Part shown: in pieces, positions 53,465 through 63,023 of the stretch
How positions within the stretch are numbered: position 1 is the stretch's first letter
Layout of the letters: each line of letters begins with the position of its first letter
Assembly (NCBI RefSeq): GCF_003335045.1
Contig: NZ_QOZG01000006.1
Coordinates: forward strand, 300,551-364,550
Source of the DNA: Paramesorhizobium salinisoli
Lineage (GTDB): Bacteria; Pseudomonadota; Alphaproteobacteria; Rhizobiales; Rhizobiaceae
DNA: 64,000 bases
Direction: 5' to 3'
Made by a program: the position numbers and the translations under genes
The notes under the pieces: model-generated
What the model was told of the DNA's origin: nothing
Seen by the model: only the letters and a program-made list of their open reading frames with translations
Databases searched by the model: none

Positions 53465-55135
53465 ATGACCGAGCGATCAAAAATCAAATCAGCCTATACC
53501 CGGCGCGATGCCTTGCGCATGATGGCAATCGGCGGCGCTGCCGGCCTTATTGCGCCCAATCTGCTGGGCAGGCCCGCTTTCGCCCAGACCCCTCCTGCGA
53601 CCCCTGCCGGCCGCGTCATCGTCGGAATTTCGCAGGAACCAACTGTCTTCAACCCCTTGATGGCGCATATCGAGGTTGACGACGGTGTGCATTTCTCGCT
53701 CTTCGACGCGCTCTTCCGCATAGCTCCCGATGGCTCCATCCAGCCTAATCTGGCAGTCGAAGTGCCGACCCAGGCCAATGGCGGGATATCCGAAGACGGT
53801 TTGAACTGGCGCATCCGCCTGCGGGACGACGTCCGCTGGCACGACGGCGAGCCGTTCACGGCAGAGGACGTGAAGTTCACCCTCGAACTCATCACGAATC
53901 CGGATTTCCGCGCCTGGCGCACGACCGGCCATTCACTGGTGCGCGACATCACTGTGGTATCACCCACTGAGATCACCTGGCGGATGGAGGAGGTCTTCGC
54001 GCCCTATCTGTCATTCCTGACTGAAACCTTTATCGTCCCCAAGCACATTTTGGAGAAAGACGCCGATCCCAATGCGGCCGCCTTCAACCAGGCTCCAATC
54101 GGCACCGGCGCGTTCAAGTGGGGCCAGCGGGTTCCGGGCGACCATGTCGAGCTCGTCGCAAACCCCGGCTACTTCGGCGACGGACCCTATGTCGAGCGGC
54201 TGATCTTCAAATATATCCCGGACGTCACCGTGCTCTATACGCAGTTCAAGAGCGGTGACATCGACCTGGTGGGCCAGACATACATCACCCCCGACAACTA
54301 CGAGGAGGCACGCACCCTGCCGGGCCGGGTAGTGTCGCTTGTGCCCGCATCCTCGGTGGAGTCGATCTATCTCAATCTCAAACGCCCGCAGTTCAAGGAC
54401 CTCGCCGTCCGGGAGGCGCTTTACGCGGCGATGGACAGGAAGGCGATCATCGAAGGGCTCTATTACGGTGTGCCGAGCCTGACCGAGACCTTCATGCCTC
54501 GGCAGTCCTTCTACTACGACCCTGACCTGCCGAAGCAGGAGTTCAATCTGGAGCGCGCGCGCAAGATCCTCGACAATGCCGGCTGGGTGCCCGGACCGGA
54601 TGGGATCCGTGCCAAGGACGGGGTACGCTTGTCCTTCGCCAACTCCACAACGTCAGGCAACCACTTGCGCGAGCAAGCACAGCAGTTCCTTCAGCAGACG
54701 TTTGCCGAAATCGGCGTGGAGATGACCATCTCGAACCTGCCGGCGGCAGTGATGTGGGGCGAGTTCTGGTCACAATCGCAGTTCGACACGGCCATGGTGG
54801 GTATCACCTATCTGATCGGCGCGGACCCGGACGTTACCAACCGCTTCCACACGCGTGCGATCGCCGCACAGGGCGGCAGCGGCTCGAACAATGCGCAATA
54901 CTCCAATCCCGAGGTCGATGCCTTGCTTGAGAAAGGCAGCCGCACCTTCGATCCGGAAGCGCGGCGCGAGATCTATTTCCGTGTCCAGGAATTGGTCCGT
55001 CATGACCTGCCTTTGCTGCCGCTGTTTGCGAATACTTCAGTGTACGGACGCAAGGAAGGGATTGAGGGATTCGTGCCCAACACCAACACGCGCACCGAAT
55101 CCTGGAAGGCAGCAGACTGGTATTGGGCGAGCTGA
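53465..55135 (+). CDS. Solute-binding protein with twin-arginine-type leader (family 5)
   Basis: 556 residues. The leader has YTRRDALRMMAIGG then LIAPNLLGRPAFA with cleavage after residue 40; TRRDALR fits a twin-arginine motif, so export in folded form is likely. Family 5 features: GVHFSLFDALFRIAPDGSIQ, LRDDVRWHDGEPFTAEDVKF near 130, VREALYAAMDRKAIIEGLYY near 315. Delivers a peptide or related cation or opine to the permeases that follow. GAAC-rich leader and an AAGGGGAAC ribosome site at 53451-53459. Confidence 0.92.
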   Translation: MTERSKIKSAYTRRDALRMMAIGGAAGLIAPNLLGRPAFAQTPPATPAGRVIVGISQEPTVFNPLMAHIEVDDGVHFSLFDALFRIAPDGSIQPNLAVEVPTQANGGISEDGLNWRIRLRDDVRWHDGEPFTAEDVKFTLELITNPDFRAWRTTGHSLVRDITVVSPTEITWRMEEVFAPYLSFLTETFIVPKHILEKDADPNAAAFNQAPIGTGAFKWGQRVPGDHVELVANPGYFGDGPYVERLIFKYIPDVTVLYTQFKSGDIDLVGQTYITPDNYEEARTLPGRVVSLVPASSVESIYLNLKRPQFKDLAVREALYAAMDRKAIIEGLYYGVPSLTETFMPRQSFYYDPDLPKQEFNLERARKILDNAGWVPGPDGIRAKDGVRLSFANSTTSGNHLREQAQQFLQQTFAEIGVEMTISNLPAAVMWGEFWSQSQFDTAMVGITYLIGADPDVTNRFHTRAIAAQGGSGSNNAQYSNPEVDALLEKGSRTFDPEARREIYFRVQELVRHDLPLLPLFANTSVYGRKEGIEGFVPNTNTRTESWKAADWYWAS

Positions 55136-55143
55136 TGCACGCC

Positions 55144-55179
55144 GCCGCCGCCAGGTCCTTCGGGGTCACGGGCGGCGGC
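55144..55179. other. GC-rich stem-loop after the binding-protein gene
   Basis: GCCGCCGCC (55144-55152) pairs with GGCGGCGGC (55171-55179), 9 bp stem. It lies between the binding-protein stop and the DppB-like gene, the same position as the hairpin in the first peptide operon (34375-34404). No T-run, so mRNA stabilisation or partial termination is more likely than full termination. Confidence 0.6.
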
Positions 55180-55221
55180 AACTCAGGGATACCGTCATAG
55201 TAAAACAAAATGGAGAGCTGA

Positions 55222-56172
55222 ATGCGTGGCTTCCTGCTCAATCGCCTCTCGCAGAGCGCAGTGCTGCTGGTGATCGTCTCCATCATCGGCTTCGTCATTC
55301 TAAACCTCATTCCGGGGGGGCCGCTGGCGCAATATGGGCTCGATCCTGGCATGACCCAGGAGGACATCGCACGCCTCAAGGAGCAGCTGGGGCTGAATCG
55401 GCCGCTTTGGATCCAGTATTTCGATTGGGCTTGGCGGCTTGTGCAGGGCGACTGGGGGCACTCCTTCCGCGACGGCGCGCCGGTGCTGTCGGTGATCAGC
55501 CGGCACCTCTTCGCCACCCTGCTGCTGATGGGCACGTCCACCGCGTTCGCAATCGCGATTGGCACCTGGATCGGCATCCGCGGCGCCACGCATCGCTATT
55601 CGCTGTTCGATTATACGGCGACCGTCGGCGCCATGGTCGCGCTGTCGATCCCGACTTTCTGGTTCGGGCTCGTCGGCATCTACGTTTTCTCTCTGAAACT
55701 GGGCTGGTTGCCTGCGGGCAATATGTACACGATCGGCGACGGCTCGGTGCTGAATTACCTGCACCACCTGATTTTGCCAAGCATCGTGCTATCGCTGGTG
55801 CATGTCGCGATCTGGAGCCGCTACATGCGCGGGGCGACGCTTGACGCTATCAGCCACGATTTCGTCAAGACCGCGCGCGCCAAGGGTTTAACCGAGCGCC
55901 GGGTCCTGATGAAACATGTCGTCGGCAACGCCCTTCTGCCGATGATCACCCTGGCGGGGATGCAGCTTCCATCGATCCTGACCGGCGCGCTGGTGACCGA
56001 GACAGTCTTTACCTGGCCAGGAATGGGGCGACTGTTCCTCGATAGCCTCGGCTACAGCGACTACCCGGTGGTGATGGGGCTGCTGATGTTCTCCGCGATC
56101 CTTGCCATTTTCGGAAACCTGATCGCAGACATTGTCGTGGCTATCGTCGACCCGCGCATCCGCCTTAGCTGA
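55222..56172 (+). CDS. DppB-like ABC permease
   Basis: 316 residues: GFLLNRLSQSAVLLVIVSII start, GGPLAQYGLDPG, LKEQLGLNRPLWIQYFDWAW, GDWGHSFRDGAPV; EAA loop FVKTARAKGLTERRVLMKHV near 215-235. Six membrane segments. Follows the binding-protein gene by 86 bp. Forms the channel with the DppC-like protein. Confidence 0.93.
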   Translation: MRGFLLNRLSQSAVLLVIVSIIGFVILNLIPGGPLAQYGLDPGMTQEDIARLKEQLGLNRPLWIQYFDWAWRLVQGDWGHSFRDGAPVLSVISRHLFATLLLMGTSTAFAIAIGTWIGIRGATHRYSLFDYTATVGAMVALSIPTFWFGLVGIYVFSLKLGWLPAGNMYTIGDGSVLNYLHHLILPSIVLSLVHVAIWSRYMRGATLDAISHDFVKTARAKGLTERRVLMKHVVGNALLPMITLAGMQLPSILTGALVTETVFTWPGMGRLFLDSLGYSDYPVVMGLLMFSAILAIFGNLIADIVVAIVDPRIRLS

Positions 56173-56205
56173 GCGCGTGACCTTACGTCCTAGGAGGCTT
56201 CTGAT

Positions 56206-57084
56206 ATGACCGCTCTCGCCGCAAATCCAGGTGCAAGCCGCTGGTGGCACAGCCGTGCGGCACACCGTTTCATGAGCCATCGCCTTGCGCTTCTGGGGCT
56301 GGCGATGATCATTGTACTGACGCTGGCATGCGTCTTTGGCCCTTATGTCCTTCCGTACGACTCGCTTCACATCGACTTGCGCGCACGCTTTGCCCCCCCG
56401 CTGGCCGGTGAGCATTATCTGGGCACCGATCCGCTGGGGCGTGATGTTGCGGCACGGCTCTTCATGGCCGGACGGATATCGCTGCTGGTCGGCTTCTTCG
56501 CCATGGTGCTCTCGACGCTGGTCGGCACGCTCATCGGCGTGATCGCCGGCTATCGCGGCGGTTGGATCGGCGCGGCGCTGATGCGCATGGTGGACGGCTT
56601 TCTGGCATTTCCGTCGATCTTCCTCCTGCTGGCGCTGGCGGCGGCGCTGAAGCCGAGCCCGGTGATGATCACCGTCATCATCGCCGTTACGAGCTGGATG
56701 GAGGTCGCCCGAATTGTCGAGGCCGAGGTCCGCTCGCTACGCGAACGCGAGTTCGTCCAGGCCGGGCGCATGCTGGGGCTGAGTGGAGCGCATATCATGT
56801 TCCGCGAGATCCTGCCCAACGCGATGGGCCCGATCATCGTGGCCGCCACCCTGACGGTCGCCCGTGCGATTCTACTGGAGGCCTATATCAGCTTCCTCGG
56901 CTACGGCATCCAGCCACCGCTGCCGAGCTGGGGCAACATGCTCAACGGCGCCCAGCAGTATCTAGCCAGCGCGCCGTGGCTGGCGATCATCCCCGGCGCC
57001 GCTATCACGATCGCGGTGACGAGCTTCAACTTCATCGGCGATGGGCTGCGCGACGCTCTGGATGTCAGAAATGACCATATTTGA
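56206..57084 (+). CDS. DppC-like ABC permease
   Basis: 292 residues: AGEHYLGTDPLGRDVAARLF near 65, VRSLREREFVQAGRMLGLSG near 175, FLGYGIQPPLPSWGNMLNGA. Six membrane segments. The 3' end overlaps the FAD-oxidoreductase start region by 14 bp, supporting coupled translation. Confidence 0.93.
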   Translation: MTALAANPGASRWWHSRAAHRFMSHRLALLGLAMIIVLTLACVFGPYVLPYDSLHIDLRARFAPPLAGEHYLGTDPLGRDVAARLFMAGRISLLVGFFAMVLSTLVGTLIGVIAGYRGGWIGAALMRMVDGFLAFPSIFLLLALAAALKPSPVMITVIIAVTSWMEVARIVEAEVRSLREREFVQAGRMLGLSGAHIMFREILPNAMGPIIVAATLTVARAILLEAYISFLGYGIQPPLPSWGNMLNGAQQYLASAPWLAIIPGAAITIAVTSFNFIGDGLRDALDVRNDHI

Positions 57085-58444
57085 TTTCTCAGCAAATTCC
57101 CGCTTCCTGAACATGAAACGAAAAGTCAGTCCCGTGCACGAGCCCAAGGTCGCAGACAAGAACACATCCTTTTGGTGGGAAGCCGCACCCGTCAAGCCAC
57201 TGCCGCGCCAGCCACTGCCCCAAAAGCTCGATGTGCTCATCGTGGGCGCGGGTTATGCAGGACTTTCGGCGGGGATGGCGCTGGCGCGCGAGGGGCGTTC
57301 GGTTGCGGCCTTCGATGCGATGAACCCGGGCGAGGGGGCCTCGTCGCGCAACGGCGGAATCACCAGTGGAAGCATCCGGCCGGACTACGCCACGATCACC
57401 CGGCGCTTCGGTGAGGAGAAGGCCATAGCGATCGAGGCCGAAGGCAAGATCGCGCGCGAATTTCTTTACGACTTCATCAAGACCGAAAAGCTCGACTGCG
57501 ACTTTCAACTGATCGGCCGGTTTACTGGTGCTATCGGGTATGACCAGTACGAGAAGATGGCGCGCAGTGCCGAGGCGCTGGCGAAGAGGCTAGGGATCGA
57601 GTCCTGTGCCGTTCCGCATGCCGAGCAGCGCAGCTACATCGGTACCGACTTCTACCGCGGCGGCACGGTGCGGATGGACATTGGCGGGCTGCACCCGGCC
57701 AAGTTCCACGCCGAGCTCCTGCGGGTGGCGCTCGCTTCCGGACTGACGGTCCATTCGAGTACGCCCGTGATCTCGATAGAGAGAGATGGCGCCGGATTCC
57801 GTGTTGTGACGTCTGCCGGAACCGTTCAGGCGCGGCAGGTTCTGGTGTGCACAAACGGCTATACCGATGGTGCCAGCCCTTTTCTGCGCCGGCGGTTGGT
57901 GCCGGTTCGCAGCCGGATCATCGCGACCGAGGAACTCGCGCCTGAAACGATGGCCCGCCTGATGCCGAAGCTGATGATGATGGGCGAGAACCGTGAATTG
58001 GGCTTCTATTATCGCCCTTCACCCGATGGCAGTCGCATTCTGCTGGGCGGCCGCGACAGTTCCCGCGTGGGCGATCCAGCGGCGCCGACGCTTCGCCTGC
58101 GTAACGGGTTGGTGGAGCTTTTCCCGGAACTGGAAAAGGTTCGCCTTTCGCATAGCTGGTTCGGCAATGTGGCGATGAACCGCGACATGATGCCCCGCAT
58201 CTTCGAGAAAGACGGCGTGGTTTATGCCACCGGCTTCTGCGGTTCGGGGGTTGTCTGGGCGCCATGGATTGGCACCCGTGCGGCTTACAAGCTGATGGGG
58301 TACAGCGAGCGAGCGCGCACGGCTTTTGACTTCCGGCCACCTGCTTTCATCCCGCTTTATCGTGGCAATCCGTGGTTCATGCCGGCCATCATTCAAGGCT
58401 ACCGGCTGCAGGACCGCATTGCGCTGTGGCGATCCCGCCGCTGA
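57071..58444 (+). CDS. DAO-family FAD-dependent oxidoreductase
   Basis: 457 residues from ATG 57071. GxGxxG motif IVGAGYAGLSAGMALAREG near residue 57, FAD/substrate loop GEGASSRNGGITSGSIRPDY, C-terminal GTRAAYKLMG with GVVYATGFCGSGVVWAPWIG. This is the D-amino-acid oxidase/sarcosine oxidase/PuuB type. Starts are uncertain: ATG 57071 (MTIFD, overlaps the permease by 14 bp) or ATG 57113 (MKRKVSPVHEPKV). It probably oxidises an amine or amino-acid-like compound taken up by the preceding transporter; substrate not known. Confidence 0.85.
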   Translation: MTIFDFSANSRFLNMKRKVSPVHEPKVADKNTSFWWEAAPVKPLPRQPLPQKLDVLIVGAGYAGLSAGMALAREGRSVAAFDAMNPGEGASSRNGGITSGSIRPDYATITRRFGEEKAIAIEAEGKIAREFLYDFIKTEKLDCDFQLIGRFTGAIGYDQYEKMARSAEALAKRLGIESCAVPHAEQRSYIGTDFYRGGTVRMDIGGLHPAKFHAELLRVALASGLTVHSSTPVISIERDGAGFRVVTSAGTVQARQVLVCTNGYTDGASPFLRRRLVPVRSRIIATEELAPETMARLMPKLMMMGENRELGFYYRPSPDGSRILLGGRDSSRVGDPAAPTLRLRNGLVELFPELEKVRLSHSWFGNVAMNRDMMPRIFEKDGVVYATGFCGSGVVWAPWIGTRAAYKLMGYSERARTAFDFRPPAFIPLYRGNPWFMPAIIQGYRLQDRIALWRSRR

Positions 58445-58709
58445 CCGCGGCTGGAGCACAGACGATGAAACACCAGGCATCGAAATCGGATGCCGGCTGC
58501 TTCTGAGAACCCGATGCCATATCGTTACCCGAGCGCGCCGGACAACCGTTGCAATATCGCCTGGCTCCTCTGCTCCCGACGGGGACGAGCGCACGTCTGT
58601 CCTGTCCAAATTGCATACAATTTCGTGCCAAGTTTTCCATTGTAAACGGTTCATTTACCCACCCCCCCTCAATTAAGAAACCAACGACATAGGGGAGCAC
58701 GCAAGAATA

Positions 58710-60671
58710 ATGGGGAAGAATGGGGAAAGAGACGGATACCGTAGGATCTGCGCAGCATTTCTGCATGACAGATCCGGCACGATTACGATCCTAGCGGTGC
58801 TGGCACTGCCTGTCGTGCTCGGCTTTGCCGCACTTTCGGTTGAATATGGCTACGGTCTGCTCCGCCGGGCTGAGAACCAGCGTGTAGCCGATTTGGCTTC
58901 GTATGCCGGTGCGCTTGCCTACAACGAAACGAGCTCACAAGAGGATATGGCGTCCGCGGCGCGCAGCGCCGCTCTACTCAACGGCGTGGCAGCGAATGAC
59001 GTTGCGGTCGCGCTCGTAACATCGCCGAAGGATTCCAGCAGCAAGGCTGTGAATGTCACGATTACCACCAAGAACACACTCTATCTTGCGCCGGTCCTTG
59101 GCGTCGAGCCTGAGTTGAGCATTGCTGCCGGCGCCTTTGCGTCAGTCGGCAAATCAGGCAGTAGCTGCATCCTGGCCCTTGATGAAGCTGGATCAGGGAT
59201 CACGCTTTCCGGTGGCGTTCATATCGATGGCGAATGTTATCGCGTCTCCTCCAATGCGGGCATTACGGCGCCATGCGGCACCAGAATTACGACCGAGAGC
59301 GTCACCTATTATGCGGGAGAGCTTGCACCCTGCAAATGGGACAACAGTTTCGTGACCCTGAAGGGGAATCCGGCGCCTGTCGTCAAACAGTACACGGATG
59401 ATCCGCTGAAGAACAATTCCGGAGTTGCGACATTCGACGATCGGTTCGCAACGATCTGGAAGGCATCCTGGCCGGCGAAAGTTACCTCCAATGGAATAGA
59501 GCCGAAGATAATTTTCGGAGACGGAAACCCTGCCGACGCCGCAAAAGCATTGAATGATATTCAATGCAGTTTTGATCCGAAATACTATAATCAGTATTAT
59601 ACATCCACGTGGGTTATTACTTGTAGCAAAAAGAAAATATATATCGGATCAATTGAGGTCCGAAACGACGCAAAAGTATCGTTCAACGCCTCTGGAAGTC
59701 CTGATACCATCTATAACTTCTCAGGAAGTATTAAGGGCGGACCTGGAACTTCCATCGTCTTTGGCCCTGGCATCTTCAATATCGCCAAAGGTGTATATGG
59801 CGCTTCCATGAGCTTTGGTGCGGGCACCTTCCATATTGGAATGGGTGATGAAGCCTGTGGATATCCGGAGCAGCGCTACAGCGTCTGCAGTTCCGGAACG
59901 ATGACGTTTGGGGGCCCGAGCAGGTTCATACTCGACGGGGGGATTTATACCGGTGACGGTGCGACGCTGACGCTCGGCTCGGGACAGTCGAATAGTTACA
60001 TCATCAATCATTCAAGCGCAGGCAATGGCATCAGTGTCGGCGGCGGCTCCAAAACCTATTTTGCCGATGCGAGCGCGAATGGCAGCGTCTTTCGGCTCAA
60101 CGGCAACATCAATGGCCACGGCGGCGGAAGTTGCATCGTTCTGCCGGCCAGTGAGCACCACGATATTTCAGGTAACGTTCACCTGGCTGGTGCGGTCAAG
60201 CTCGGGGCGGGCATCTATACCATTGACGGATATTTCGCGGCGGACGTAGGCGGCGCGACGTGCGACGGAACCGGCGCGGTCTATGGCAAGGACGTCACGC
60301 TTCTGATTTCAGGGCGCGATACTGCATCGGGCGGAGCATGCAGGGGACAGGTGTTTTGCCTCGACGGCGGCAACGGCATTACATTGATGGCGCCCAAGTC
60401 CGGCCCTTTTGCCAGGCTGGCGGTCGTCGGTCCTCAATCCTCTGATAATGATGGCGGCGTGACGATCGCGGCGGGCGGGCGCGGCCAGATCTCCGGGGCG
60501 TTCTATTTTCCATACGCGAAAATCGATCTTGGAGGAGGCGGACGGATAGAAAACGGCCCTACCGATTGCATGCAGCTCATCGGCGCAAGCATTGCGTTGT
60601 CCGGCGGCGCAAAAGCAATCTCAAAATGTGCCGGCCTGGATGGAAACGGTAAAGTGGCTTTGATCCAATGA
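58710..60671 (+). CDS. TadG-like secreted envelope protein with beta-helix-like repeats
   Basis: 653 residues. The N-terminus has the prepilin-like/TadG hydrophobic stretch (GTITILAVLALPVVLGFAAL then SVEYGYGLLRRAENQRVADL). The remainder is rich in Gly, Ser and short strands (GSGITLSGGVHIDGECYRVS, GATLTLGSGQSNSYIINH, GNGITLMAPKSGPF), suggesting a right-handed beta-helix. Many paired cysteines. An AT-rich stretch lies within the gene near 59480-59720. Overlaps the next gene by 4 bp. Function in pilus assembly or as a surface protein is inferred; canonical tad genes are absent here. Ribosome site GGGGAG is 13 bp from the ATG, rather far. Confidence 0.75.
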   Translation: MGKNGERDGYRRICAAFLHDRSGTITILAVLALPVVLGFAALSVEYGYGLLRRAENQRVADLASYAGALAYNETSSQEDMASAARSAALLNGVAANDVAVALVTSPKDSSSKAVNVTITTKNTLYLAPVLGVEPELSIAAGAFASVGKSGSSCILALDEAGSGITLSGGVHIDGECYRVSSNAGITAPCGTRITTESVTYYAGELAPCKWDNSFVTLKGNPAPVVKQYTDDPLKNNSGVATFDDRFATIWKASWPAKVTSNGIEPKIIFGDGNPADAAKALNDIQCSFDPKYYNQYYTSTWVITCSKKKIYIGSIEVRNDAKVSFNASGSPDTIYNFSGSIKGGPGTSIVFGPGIFNIAKGVYGASMSFGAGTFHIGMGDEACGYPEQRYSVCSSGTMTFGGPSRFILDGGIYTGDGATLTLGSGQSNSYIINHSSAGNGISVGGGSKTYFADASANGSVFRLNGNINGHGGGSCIVLPASEHHDISGNVHLAGAVKLGAGIYTIDGYFAADVGGATCDGTGAVYGKDVTLLISGRDTASGGACRGQVFCLDGGNGITLMAPKSGPFARLAVVGPQSSDNDGGVTIAAGGRGQISGAFYFPYAKIDLGGGGRIENGPTDCMQLIGASIALSGGAKAISKCAGLDGNGKVALIQ

Positions 60672-61261
60672 GTATTTTCCAAAGCCCGTTGAGATGGTTA
60701 CAGGCTGCCCACATCTTCCTCAAGCGTTTCCTGGTCAGCGAAAACAAGGGCGCCTCAGCCATAGAATTCGCAGTAATTGCGCCGGTATTCGCCCTTATTC
60801 TGGCCGGCAGTCTCGACCTCGGCATGGCCGTCTATTCGCGCTTCCAGTTGGATTCCACTGTATCCAGCGCAGCGAGCTACGCGCTGGTGAATTCGAGCAT
60901 GGTCAGTTCCGAAAATGGCTCAGAGCTGGCCAAGCGGATTGCTAGCCTGATCGCGGTGAGGGCGGGTAACACGGGGGCGACCGTCGTCGTAAACAACGGT
61001 CCCGATGCGGGCTACGACGGAGTTGTCATCAAGGTCAGTCAGCAATCCTCGAATGCGAACAAATGTTACTGTCCAACGGGTAGCGCAAGGTCGCTTGTCT
61101 GGGGCGCCATGAAAGAATGCGGCGCGCTCTGCCCTGATGGAACACGAGCTGGAAAGTTTGTCGCGATTGCCGTGCAGCAGCCCTATAAACCGCTCTTTTC
61201 GGGCTATGGCATAATCCGGGACGATACTATTTCCGCCGCTGCAATCGCGCGAACTCAATGA
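60668..61261 (+). CDS. TadE/TadG-like pilus-associated membrane protein
   Basis: 197 residues. TadE-like N-terminal segment GASAIEFAVIAPVFALILAG then SLDLGMAVYSRFQLD, and a soluble part with four cysteines (NKCYCPTGSA, ECGALC). ATGA overlaps with both the TadG-like gene upstream and the TadE gene downstream. The Glu in AIEF is that of pseudopilins (E5). Probably secreted through the pilus or a related pathway. Confidence 0.82.
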   Translation: MSIFQSPLRWLQAAHIFLKRFLVSENKGASAIEFAVIAPVFALILAGSLDLGMAVYSRFQLDSTVSSAASYALVNSSMVSSENGSELAKRIASLIAVRAGNTGATVVVNNGPDAGYDGVVIKVSQQSSNANKCYCPTGSARSLVWGAMKECGALCPDGTRAGKFVAIAVQQPYKPLFSGYGIIRDDTISAAAIARTQ

Positions 61262-61695
61262 AACGTGTCCTGAAGCTTTTTCGGCAATCCAAGTGCGGAG
61301 CCAGCGCTGTGGAGTTCGCTCTTGTCCTGCCGGTCTTTCTGCTGATGCTGTTCGGGATCGTTGAGTTCGGCCGGCTTTTCTGGACAAGTCATGCCTTGCA
61401 GGAGACGGCGATTGCCACCGCGCGGTGCATGGGCGTTCCGCAGGTTGAGTGCAGCCTGGAAGGAATTTATAACCTGGCTCGAGCAACCGCATTTGCCGAG
61501 AGTACCTCCAACGGCTGGTTCGTTACACTTGACCCTACATTGATCCGCCTGGACCATGACGCAGATTGTCGGGGGCTCAACGGTTTTTCGTCGGTGGCGA
61601 TCGAATACCAATTTCGAACCGCCGTGCCAAAGCTGATCGACGTTCTCGCGGGTGGAACGGAGTTGAAGGCTTCCGCCTGCTATCCCAATCAATAA
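61258..61695 (+). CDS. TadE-like minor pseudopilin
   Basis: 145 residues with the TadE hallmark GASAVEFALVLPVFLLMLFG followed by IVEFGRLFWTSHALQETAIA. Conserved Glu five after the processing site as in pseudopilins. Overlaps the preceding gene by 4 bp. With the two preceding genes it makes a three-gene Tad-type cluster; no tadABC, cpa or flp gene is visible within the window, so the set may work with genes elsewhere. Confidence 0.86.
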   Translation: MKRVLKLFRQSKCGASAVEFALVLPVFLLMLFGIVEFGRLFWTSHALQETAIATARCMGVPQVECSLEGIYNLARATAFAESTSNGWFVTLDPTLIRLDHDADCRGLNGFSSVAIEYQFRTAVPKLIDVLAGGTELKASACYPNQ

Positions 61696-61844
61696 TACAG
61701 CCGGCAATCGCAGTTGAGGTGTTCCTGCGCATTCGGCCTTCGGTTGCAGTAGGGAGATTGGCGGCGTTAGCCTACGGAATTAGGTAGCAACTGCCGCCAG
61801 ACGAATAGGCGTGAGAAGTCCACAGCATCCACTCATGCGCCGAG

Positions 61845-62660
61845 TTAGACTTTATCCCCCCAGCGGTTGCGTGCTTCAGGCAAATCTGGCGTCACCTCAG
61901 GCTCAGAGGTCGCCTTCCGGTATCCGATCCCGGTGGTGTTGAGGTCATAGACCTTCAACGGAACGCCCGCAGAGTCTATAGCCAATATCCCTACGAGTTC
62001 GGAGGGCGCATTGCGCAGGTAGTTCTCCGCGCGATCCAGAGCAATAATAAGTTCGTCCCGGATCATTGTGGCAGTCCAATCAGAAGGTAGACCACGAACC
62101 GTCGTGTAGTCCTCATTCGTGACGGACAAGGCTTTATGCCGAATCTCATCGGTTATACGCAATGGCGAGAAGTAAGGAGGTTTGCCTGCCGCGGCCATAA
62201 TTACCGACCCTAACGGGCACATATGGTTTTCGATCATCAGCAAATCGACGTAATCCCGAGCCTTCGTCCGCGTAGAGGCAGCGATCACCTTGTTCACGGC
62301 AAGATCAGCAGGGTGCAGACGGGCTCCCCATTCATCATCCCTGACAAGTGGAAAGAAGCGTGTCCGGGTCTCGCTCATCCATTGGACAAGGGTACGCTCC
62401 CCGCCGCGCATTACACTTGCTTCAACGCAACCGTAAACGTTGACTTCGATCGAGACTTTGAAACCGTCAGTCTCTAATTTCGCGATATCAGTACCCGCAG
62501 AGACCCCAATTTCCTCGTCGGTATCATGAAAGATGTCAATGTCATCGGACATTCGTGGCCAATTCATATTTAAGACCAAGCCGCCAGCAATGTAGCTGGT
62601 GTCAGATCTGTTCCCGGCGATGGAGGCCATGATTTCTTTTTGGATCTGTGTCAGTACCAT
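61845..62660 (-). CDS. AbiEii-like nucleotidyltransferase toxin
   Basis: 271 residues. The nucleotidyltransferase motif is visible at residues about 24-47: IAGGLVLNMNW followed by RMSDDIDIFHD, the GG then DxD pattern of the AbiEii/MenT-type family. A later KARDYVDLLMIE near 133 matches the conserved Lys/Asp segment. It starts in an ATGA overlap with the antitoxin gene. Type IV-like toxin-antitoxin in the AbiE family: the toxin modifies nucleotides or tRNA and may act in phage defence. Activity not tested. Confidence 0.78.
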   Translation of the reverse strand: MVLTQIQKEIMASIAGNRSDTSYIAGGLVLNMNWPRMSDDIDIFHDTDEEIGVSAGTDIAKLETDGFKVSIEVNVYGCVEASVMRGGERTLVQWMSETRTRFFPLVRDDEWGARLHPADLAVNKVIAASTRTKARDYVDLLMIENHMCPLGSVIMAAAGKPPYFSPLRITDEIRHKALSVTNEDYTTVRGLPSDWTATMIRDELIIALDRAENYLRNAPSELVGILAIDSAGVPLKVYDLNTTGIGYRKATSEPEVTPDLPEARNRWGDKV

Positions 62661-63001
62661 CAGCGCCCATCTCCAAGCTCGACGACCATTTTTCGTCCCA
62701 TCGCATAAGCTCGCGCGTCACCGCGCTCCATAAGTGCATTGGCGACAACTCGCGCCTTCTGCGGAAGATCGTTCAGCTTTTCGATGTCGATGTTATCGAA
62801 AACTCTCAGCCCATACCTCTCGGTAGCAATCCTGATAAACTCCAAAAGACGACTCTTTTCAGCCCGATGCGCAGATCGCAATTCTGCCGCGACACTCACG
62901 ATCTCATCTCTGCGTGCTTTGGGAACGAGAACCTCCACCCTCACGAGATCGGATGCTCCTCCAGTCTCTCGGTACTTCTTGATGCGTTCTTTTGCAGACA
63001 T
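62660..63001 (-). CDS. Probable antitoxin partner of the AbiEii-like toxin
   Basis: 113 residues. A basic N-terminus (SAKERIKKYRETGGASDLVR) looks like a ribbon or helix DNA-binding segment; the helical remainder (EIVSVAAELRSAHRAEKSRL) resembles short antitoxins of AbiE-like pairs. Start at ATG 63001 with GGAG upstream; further in-frame codons to 63232 lie upstream of the promoter and are ignored. Gene order antitoxin-toxin and ATGA overlap are standard. It probably represses its own promoter. Confidence 0.72.
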   Translation of the reverse strand: MSAKERIKKYRETGGASDLVRVEVLVPKARRDEIVSVAAELRSAHRAEKSRLLEFIRIATERYGLRVFDNIDIEKLNDLPQKARVVANALMERGDARAYAMGRKMVVELGDGR

Positions 63002-63023
63002 GGTGACAACTCCGATAGGGGGC

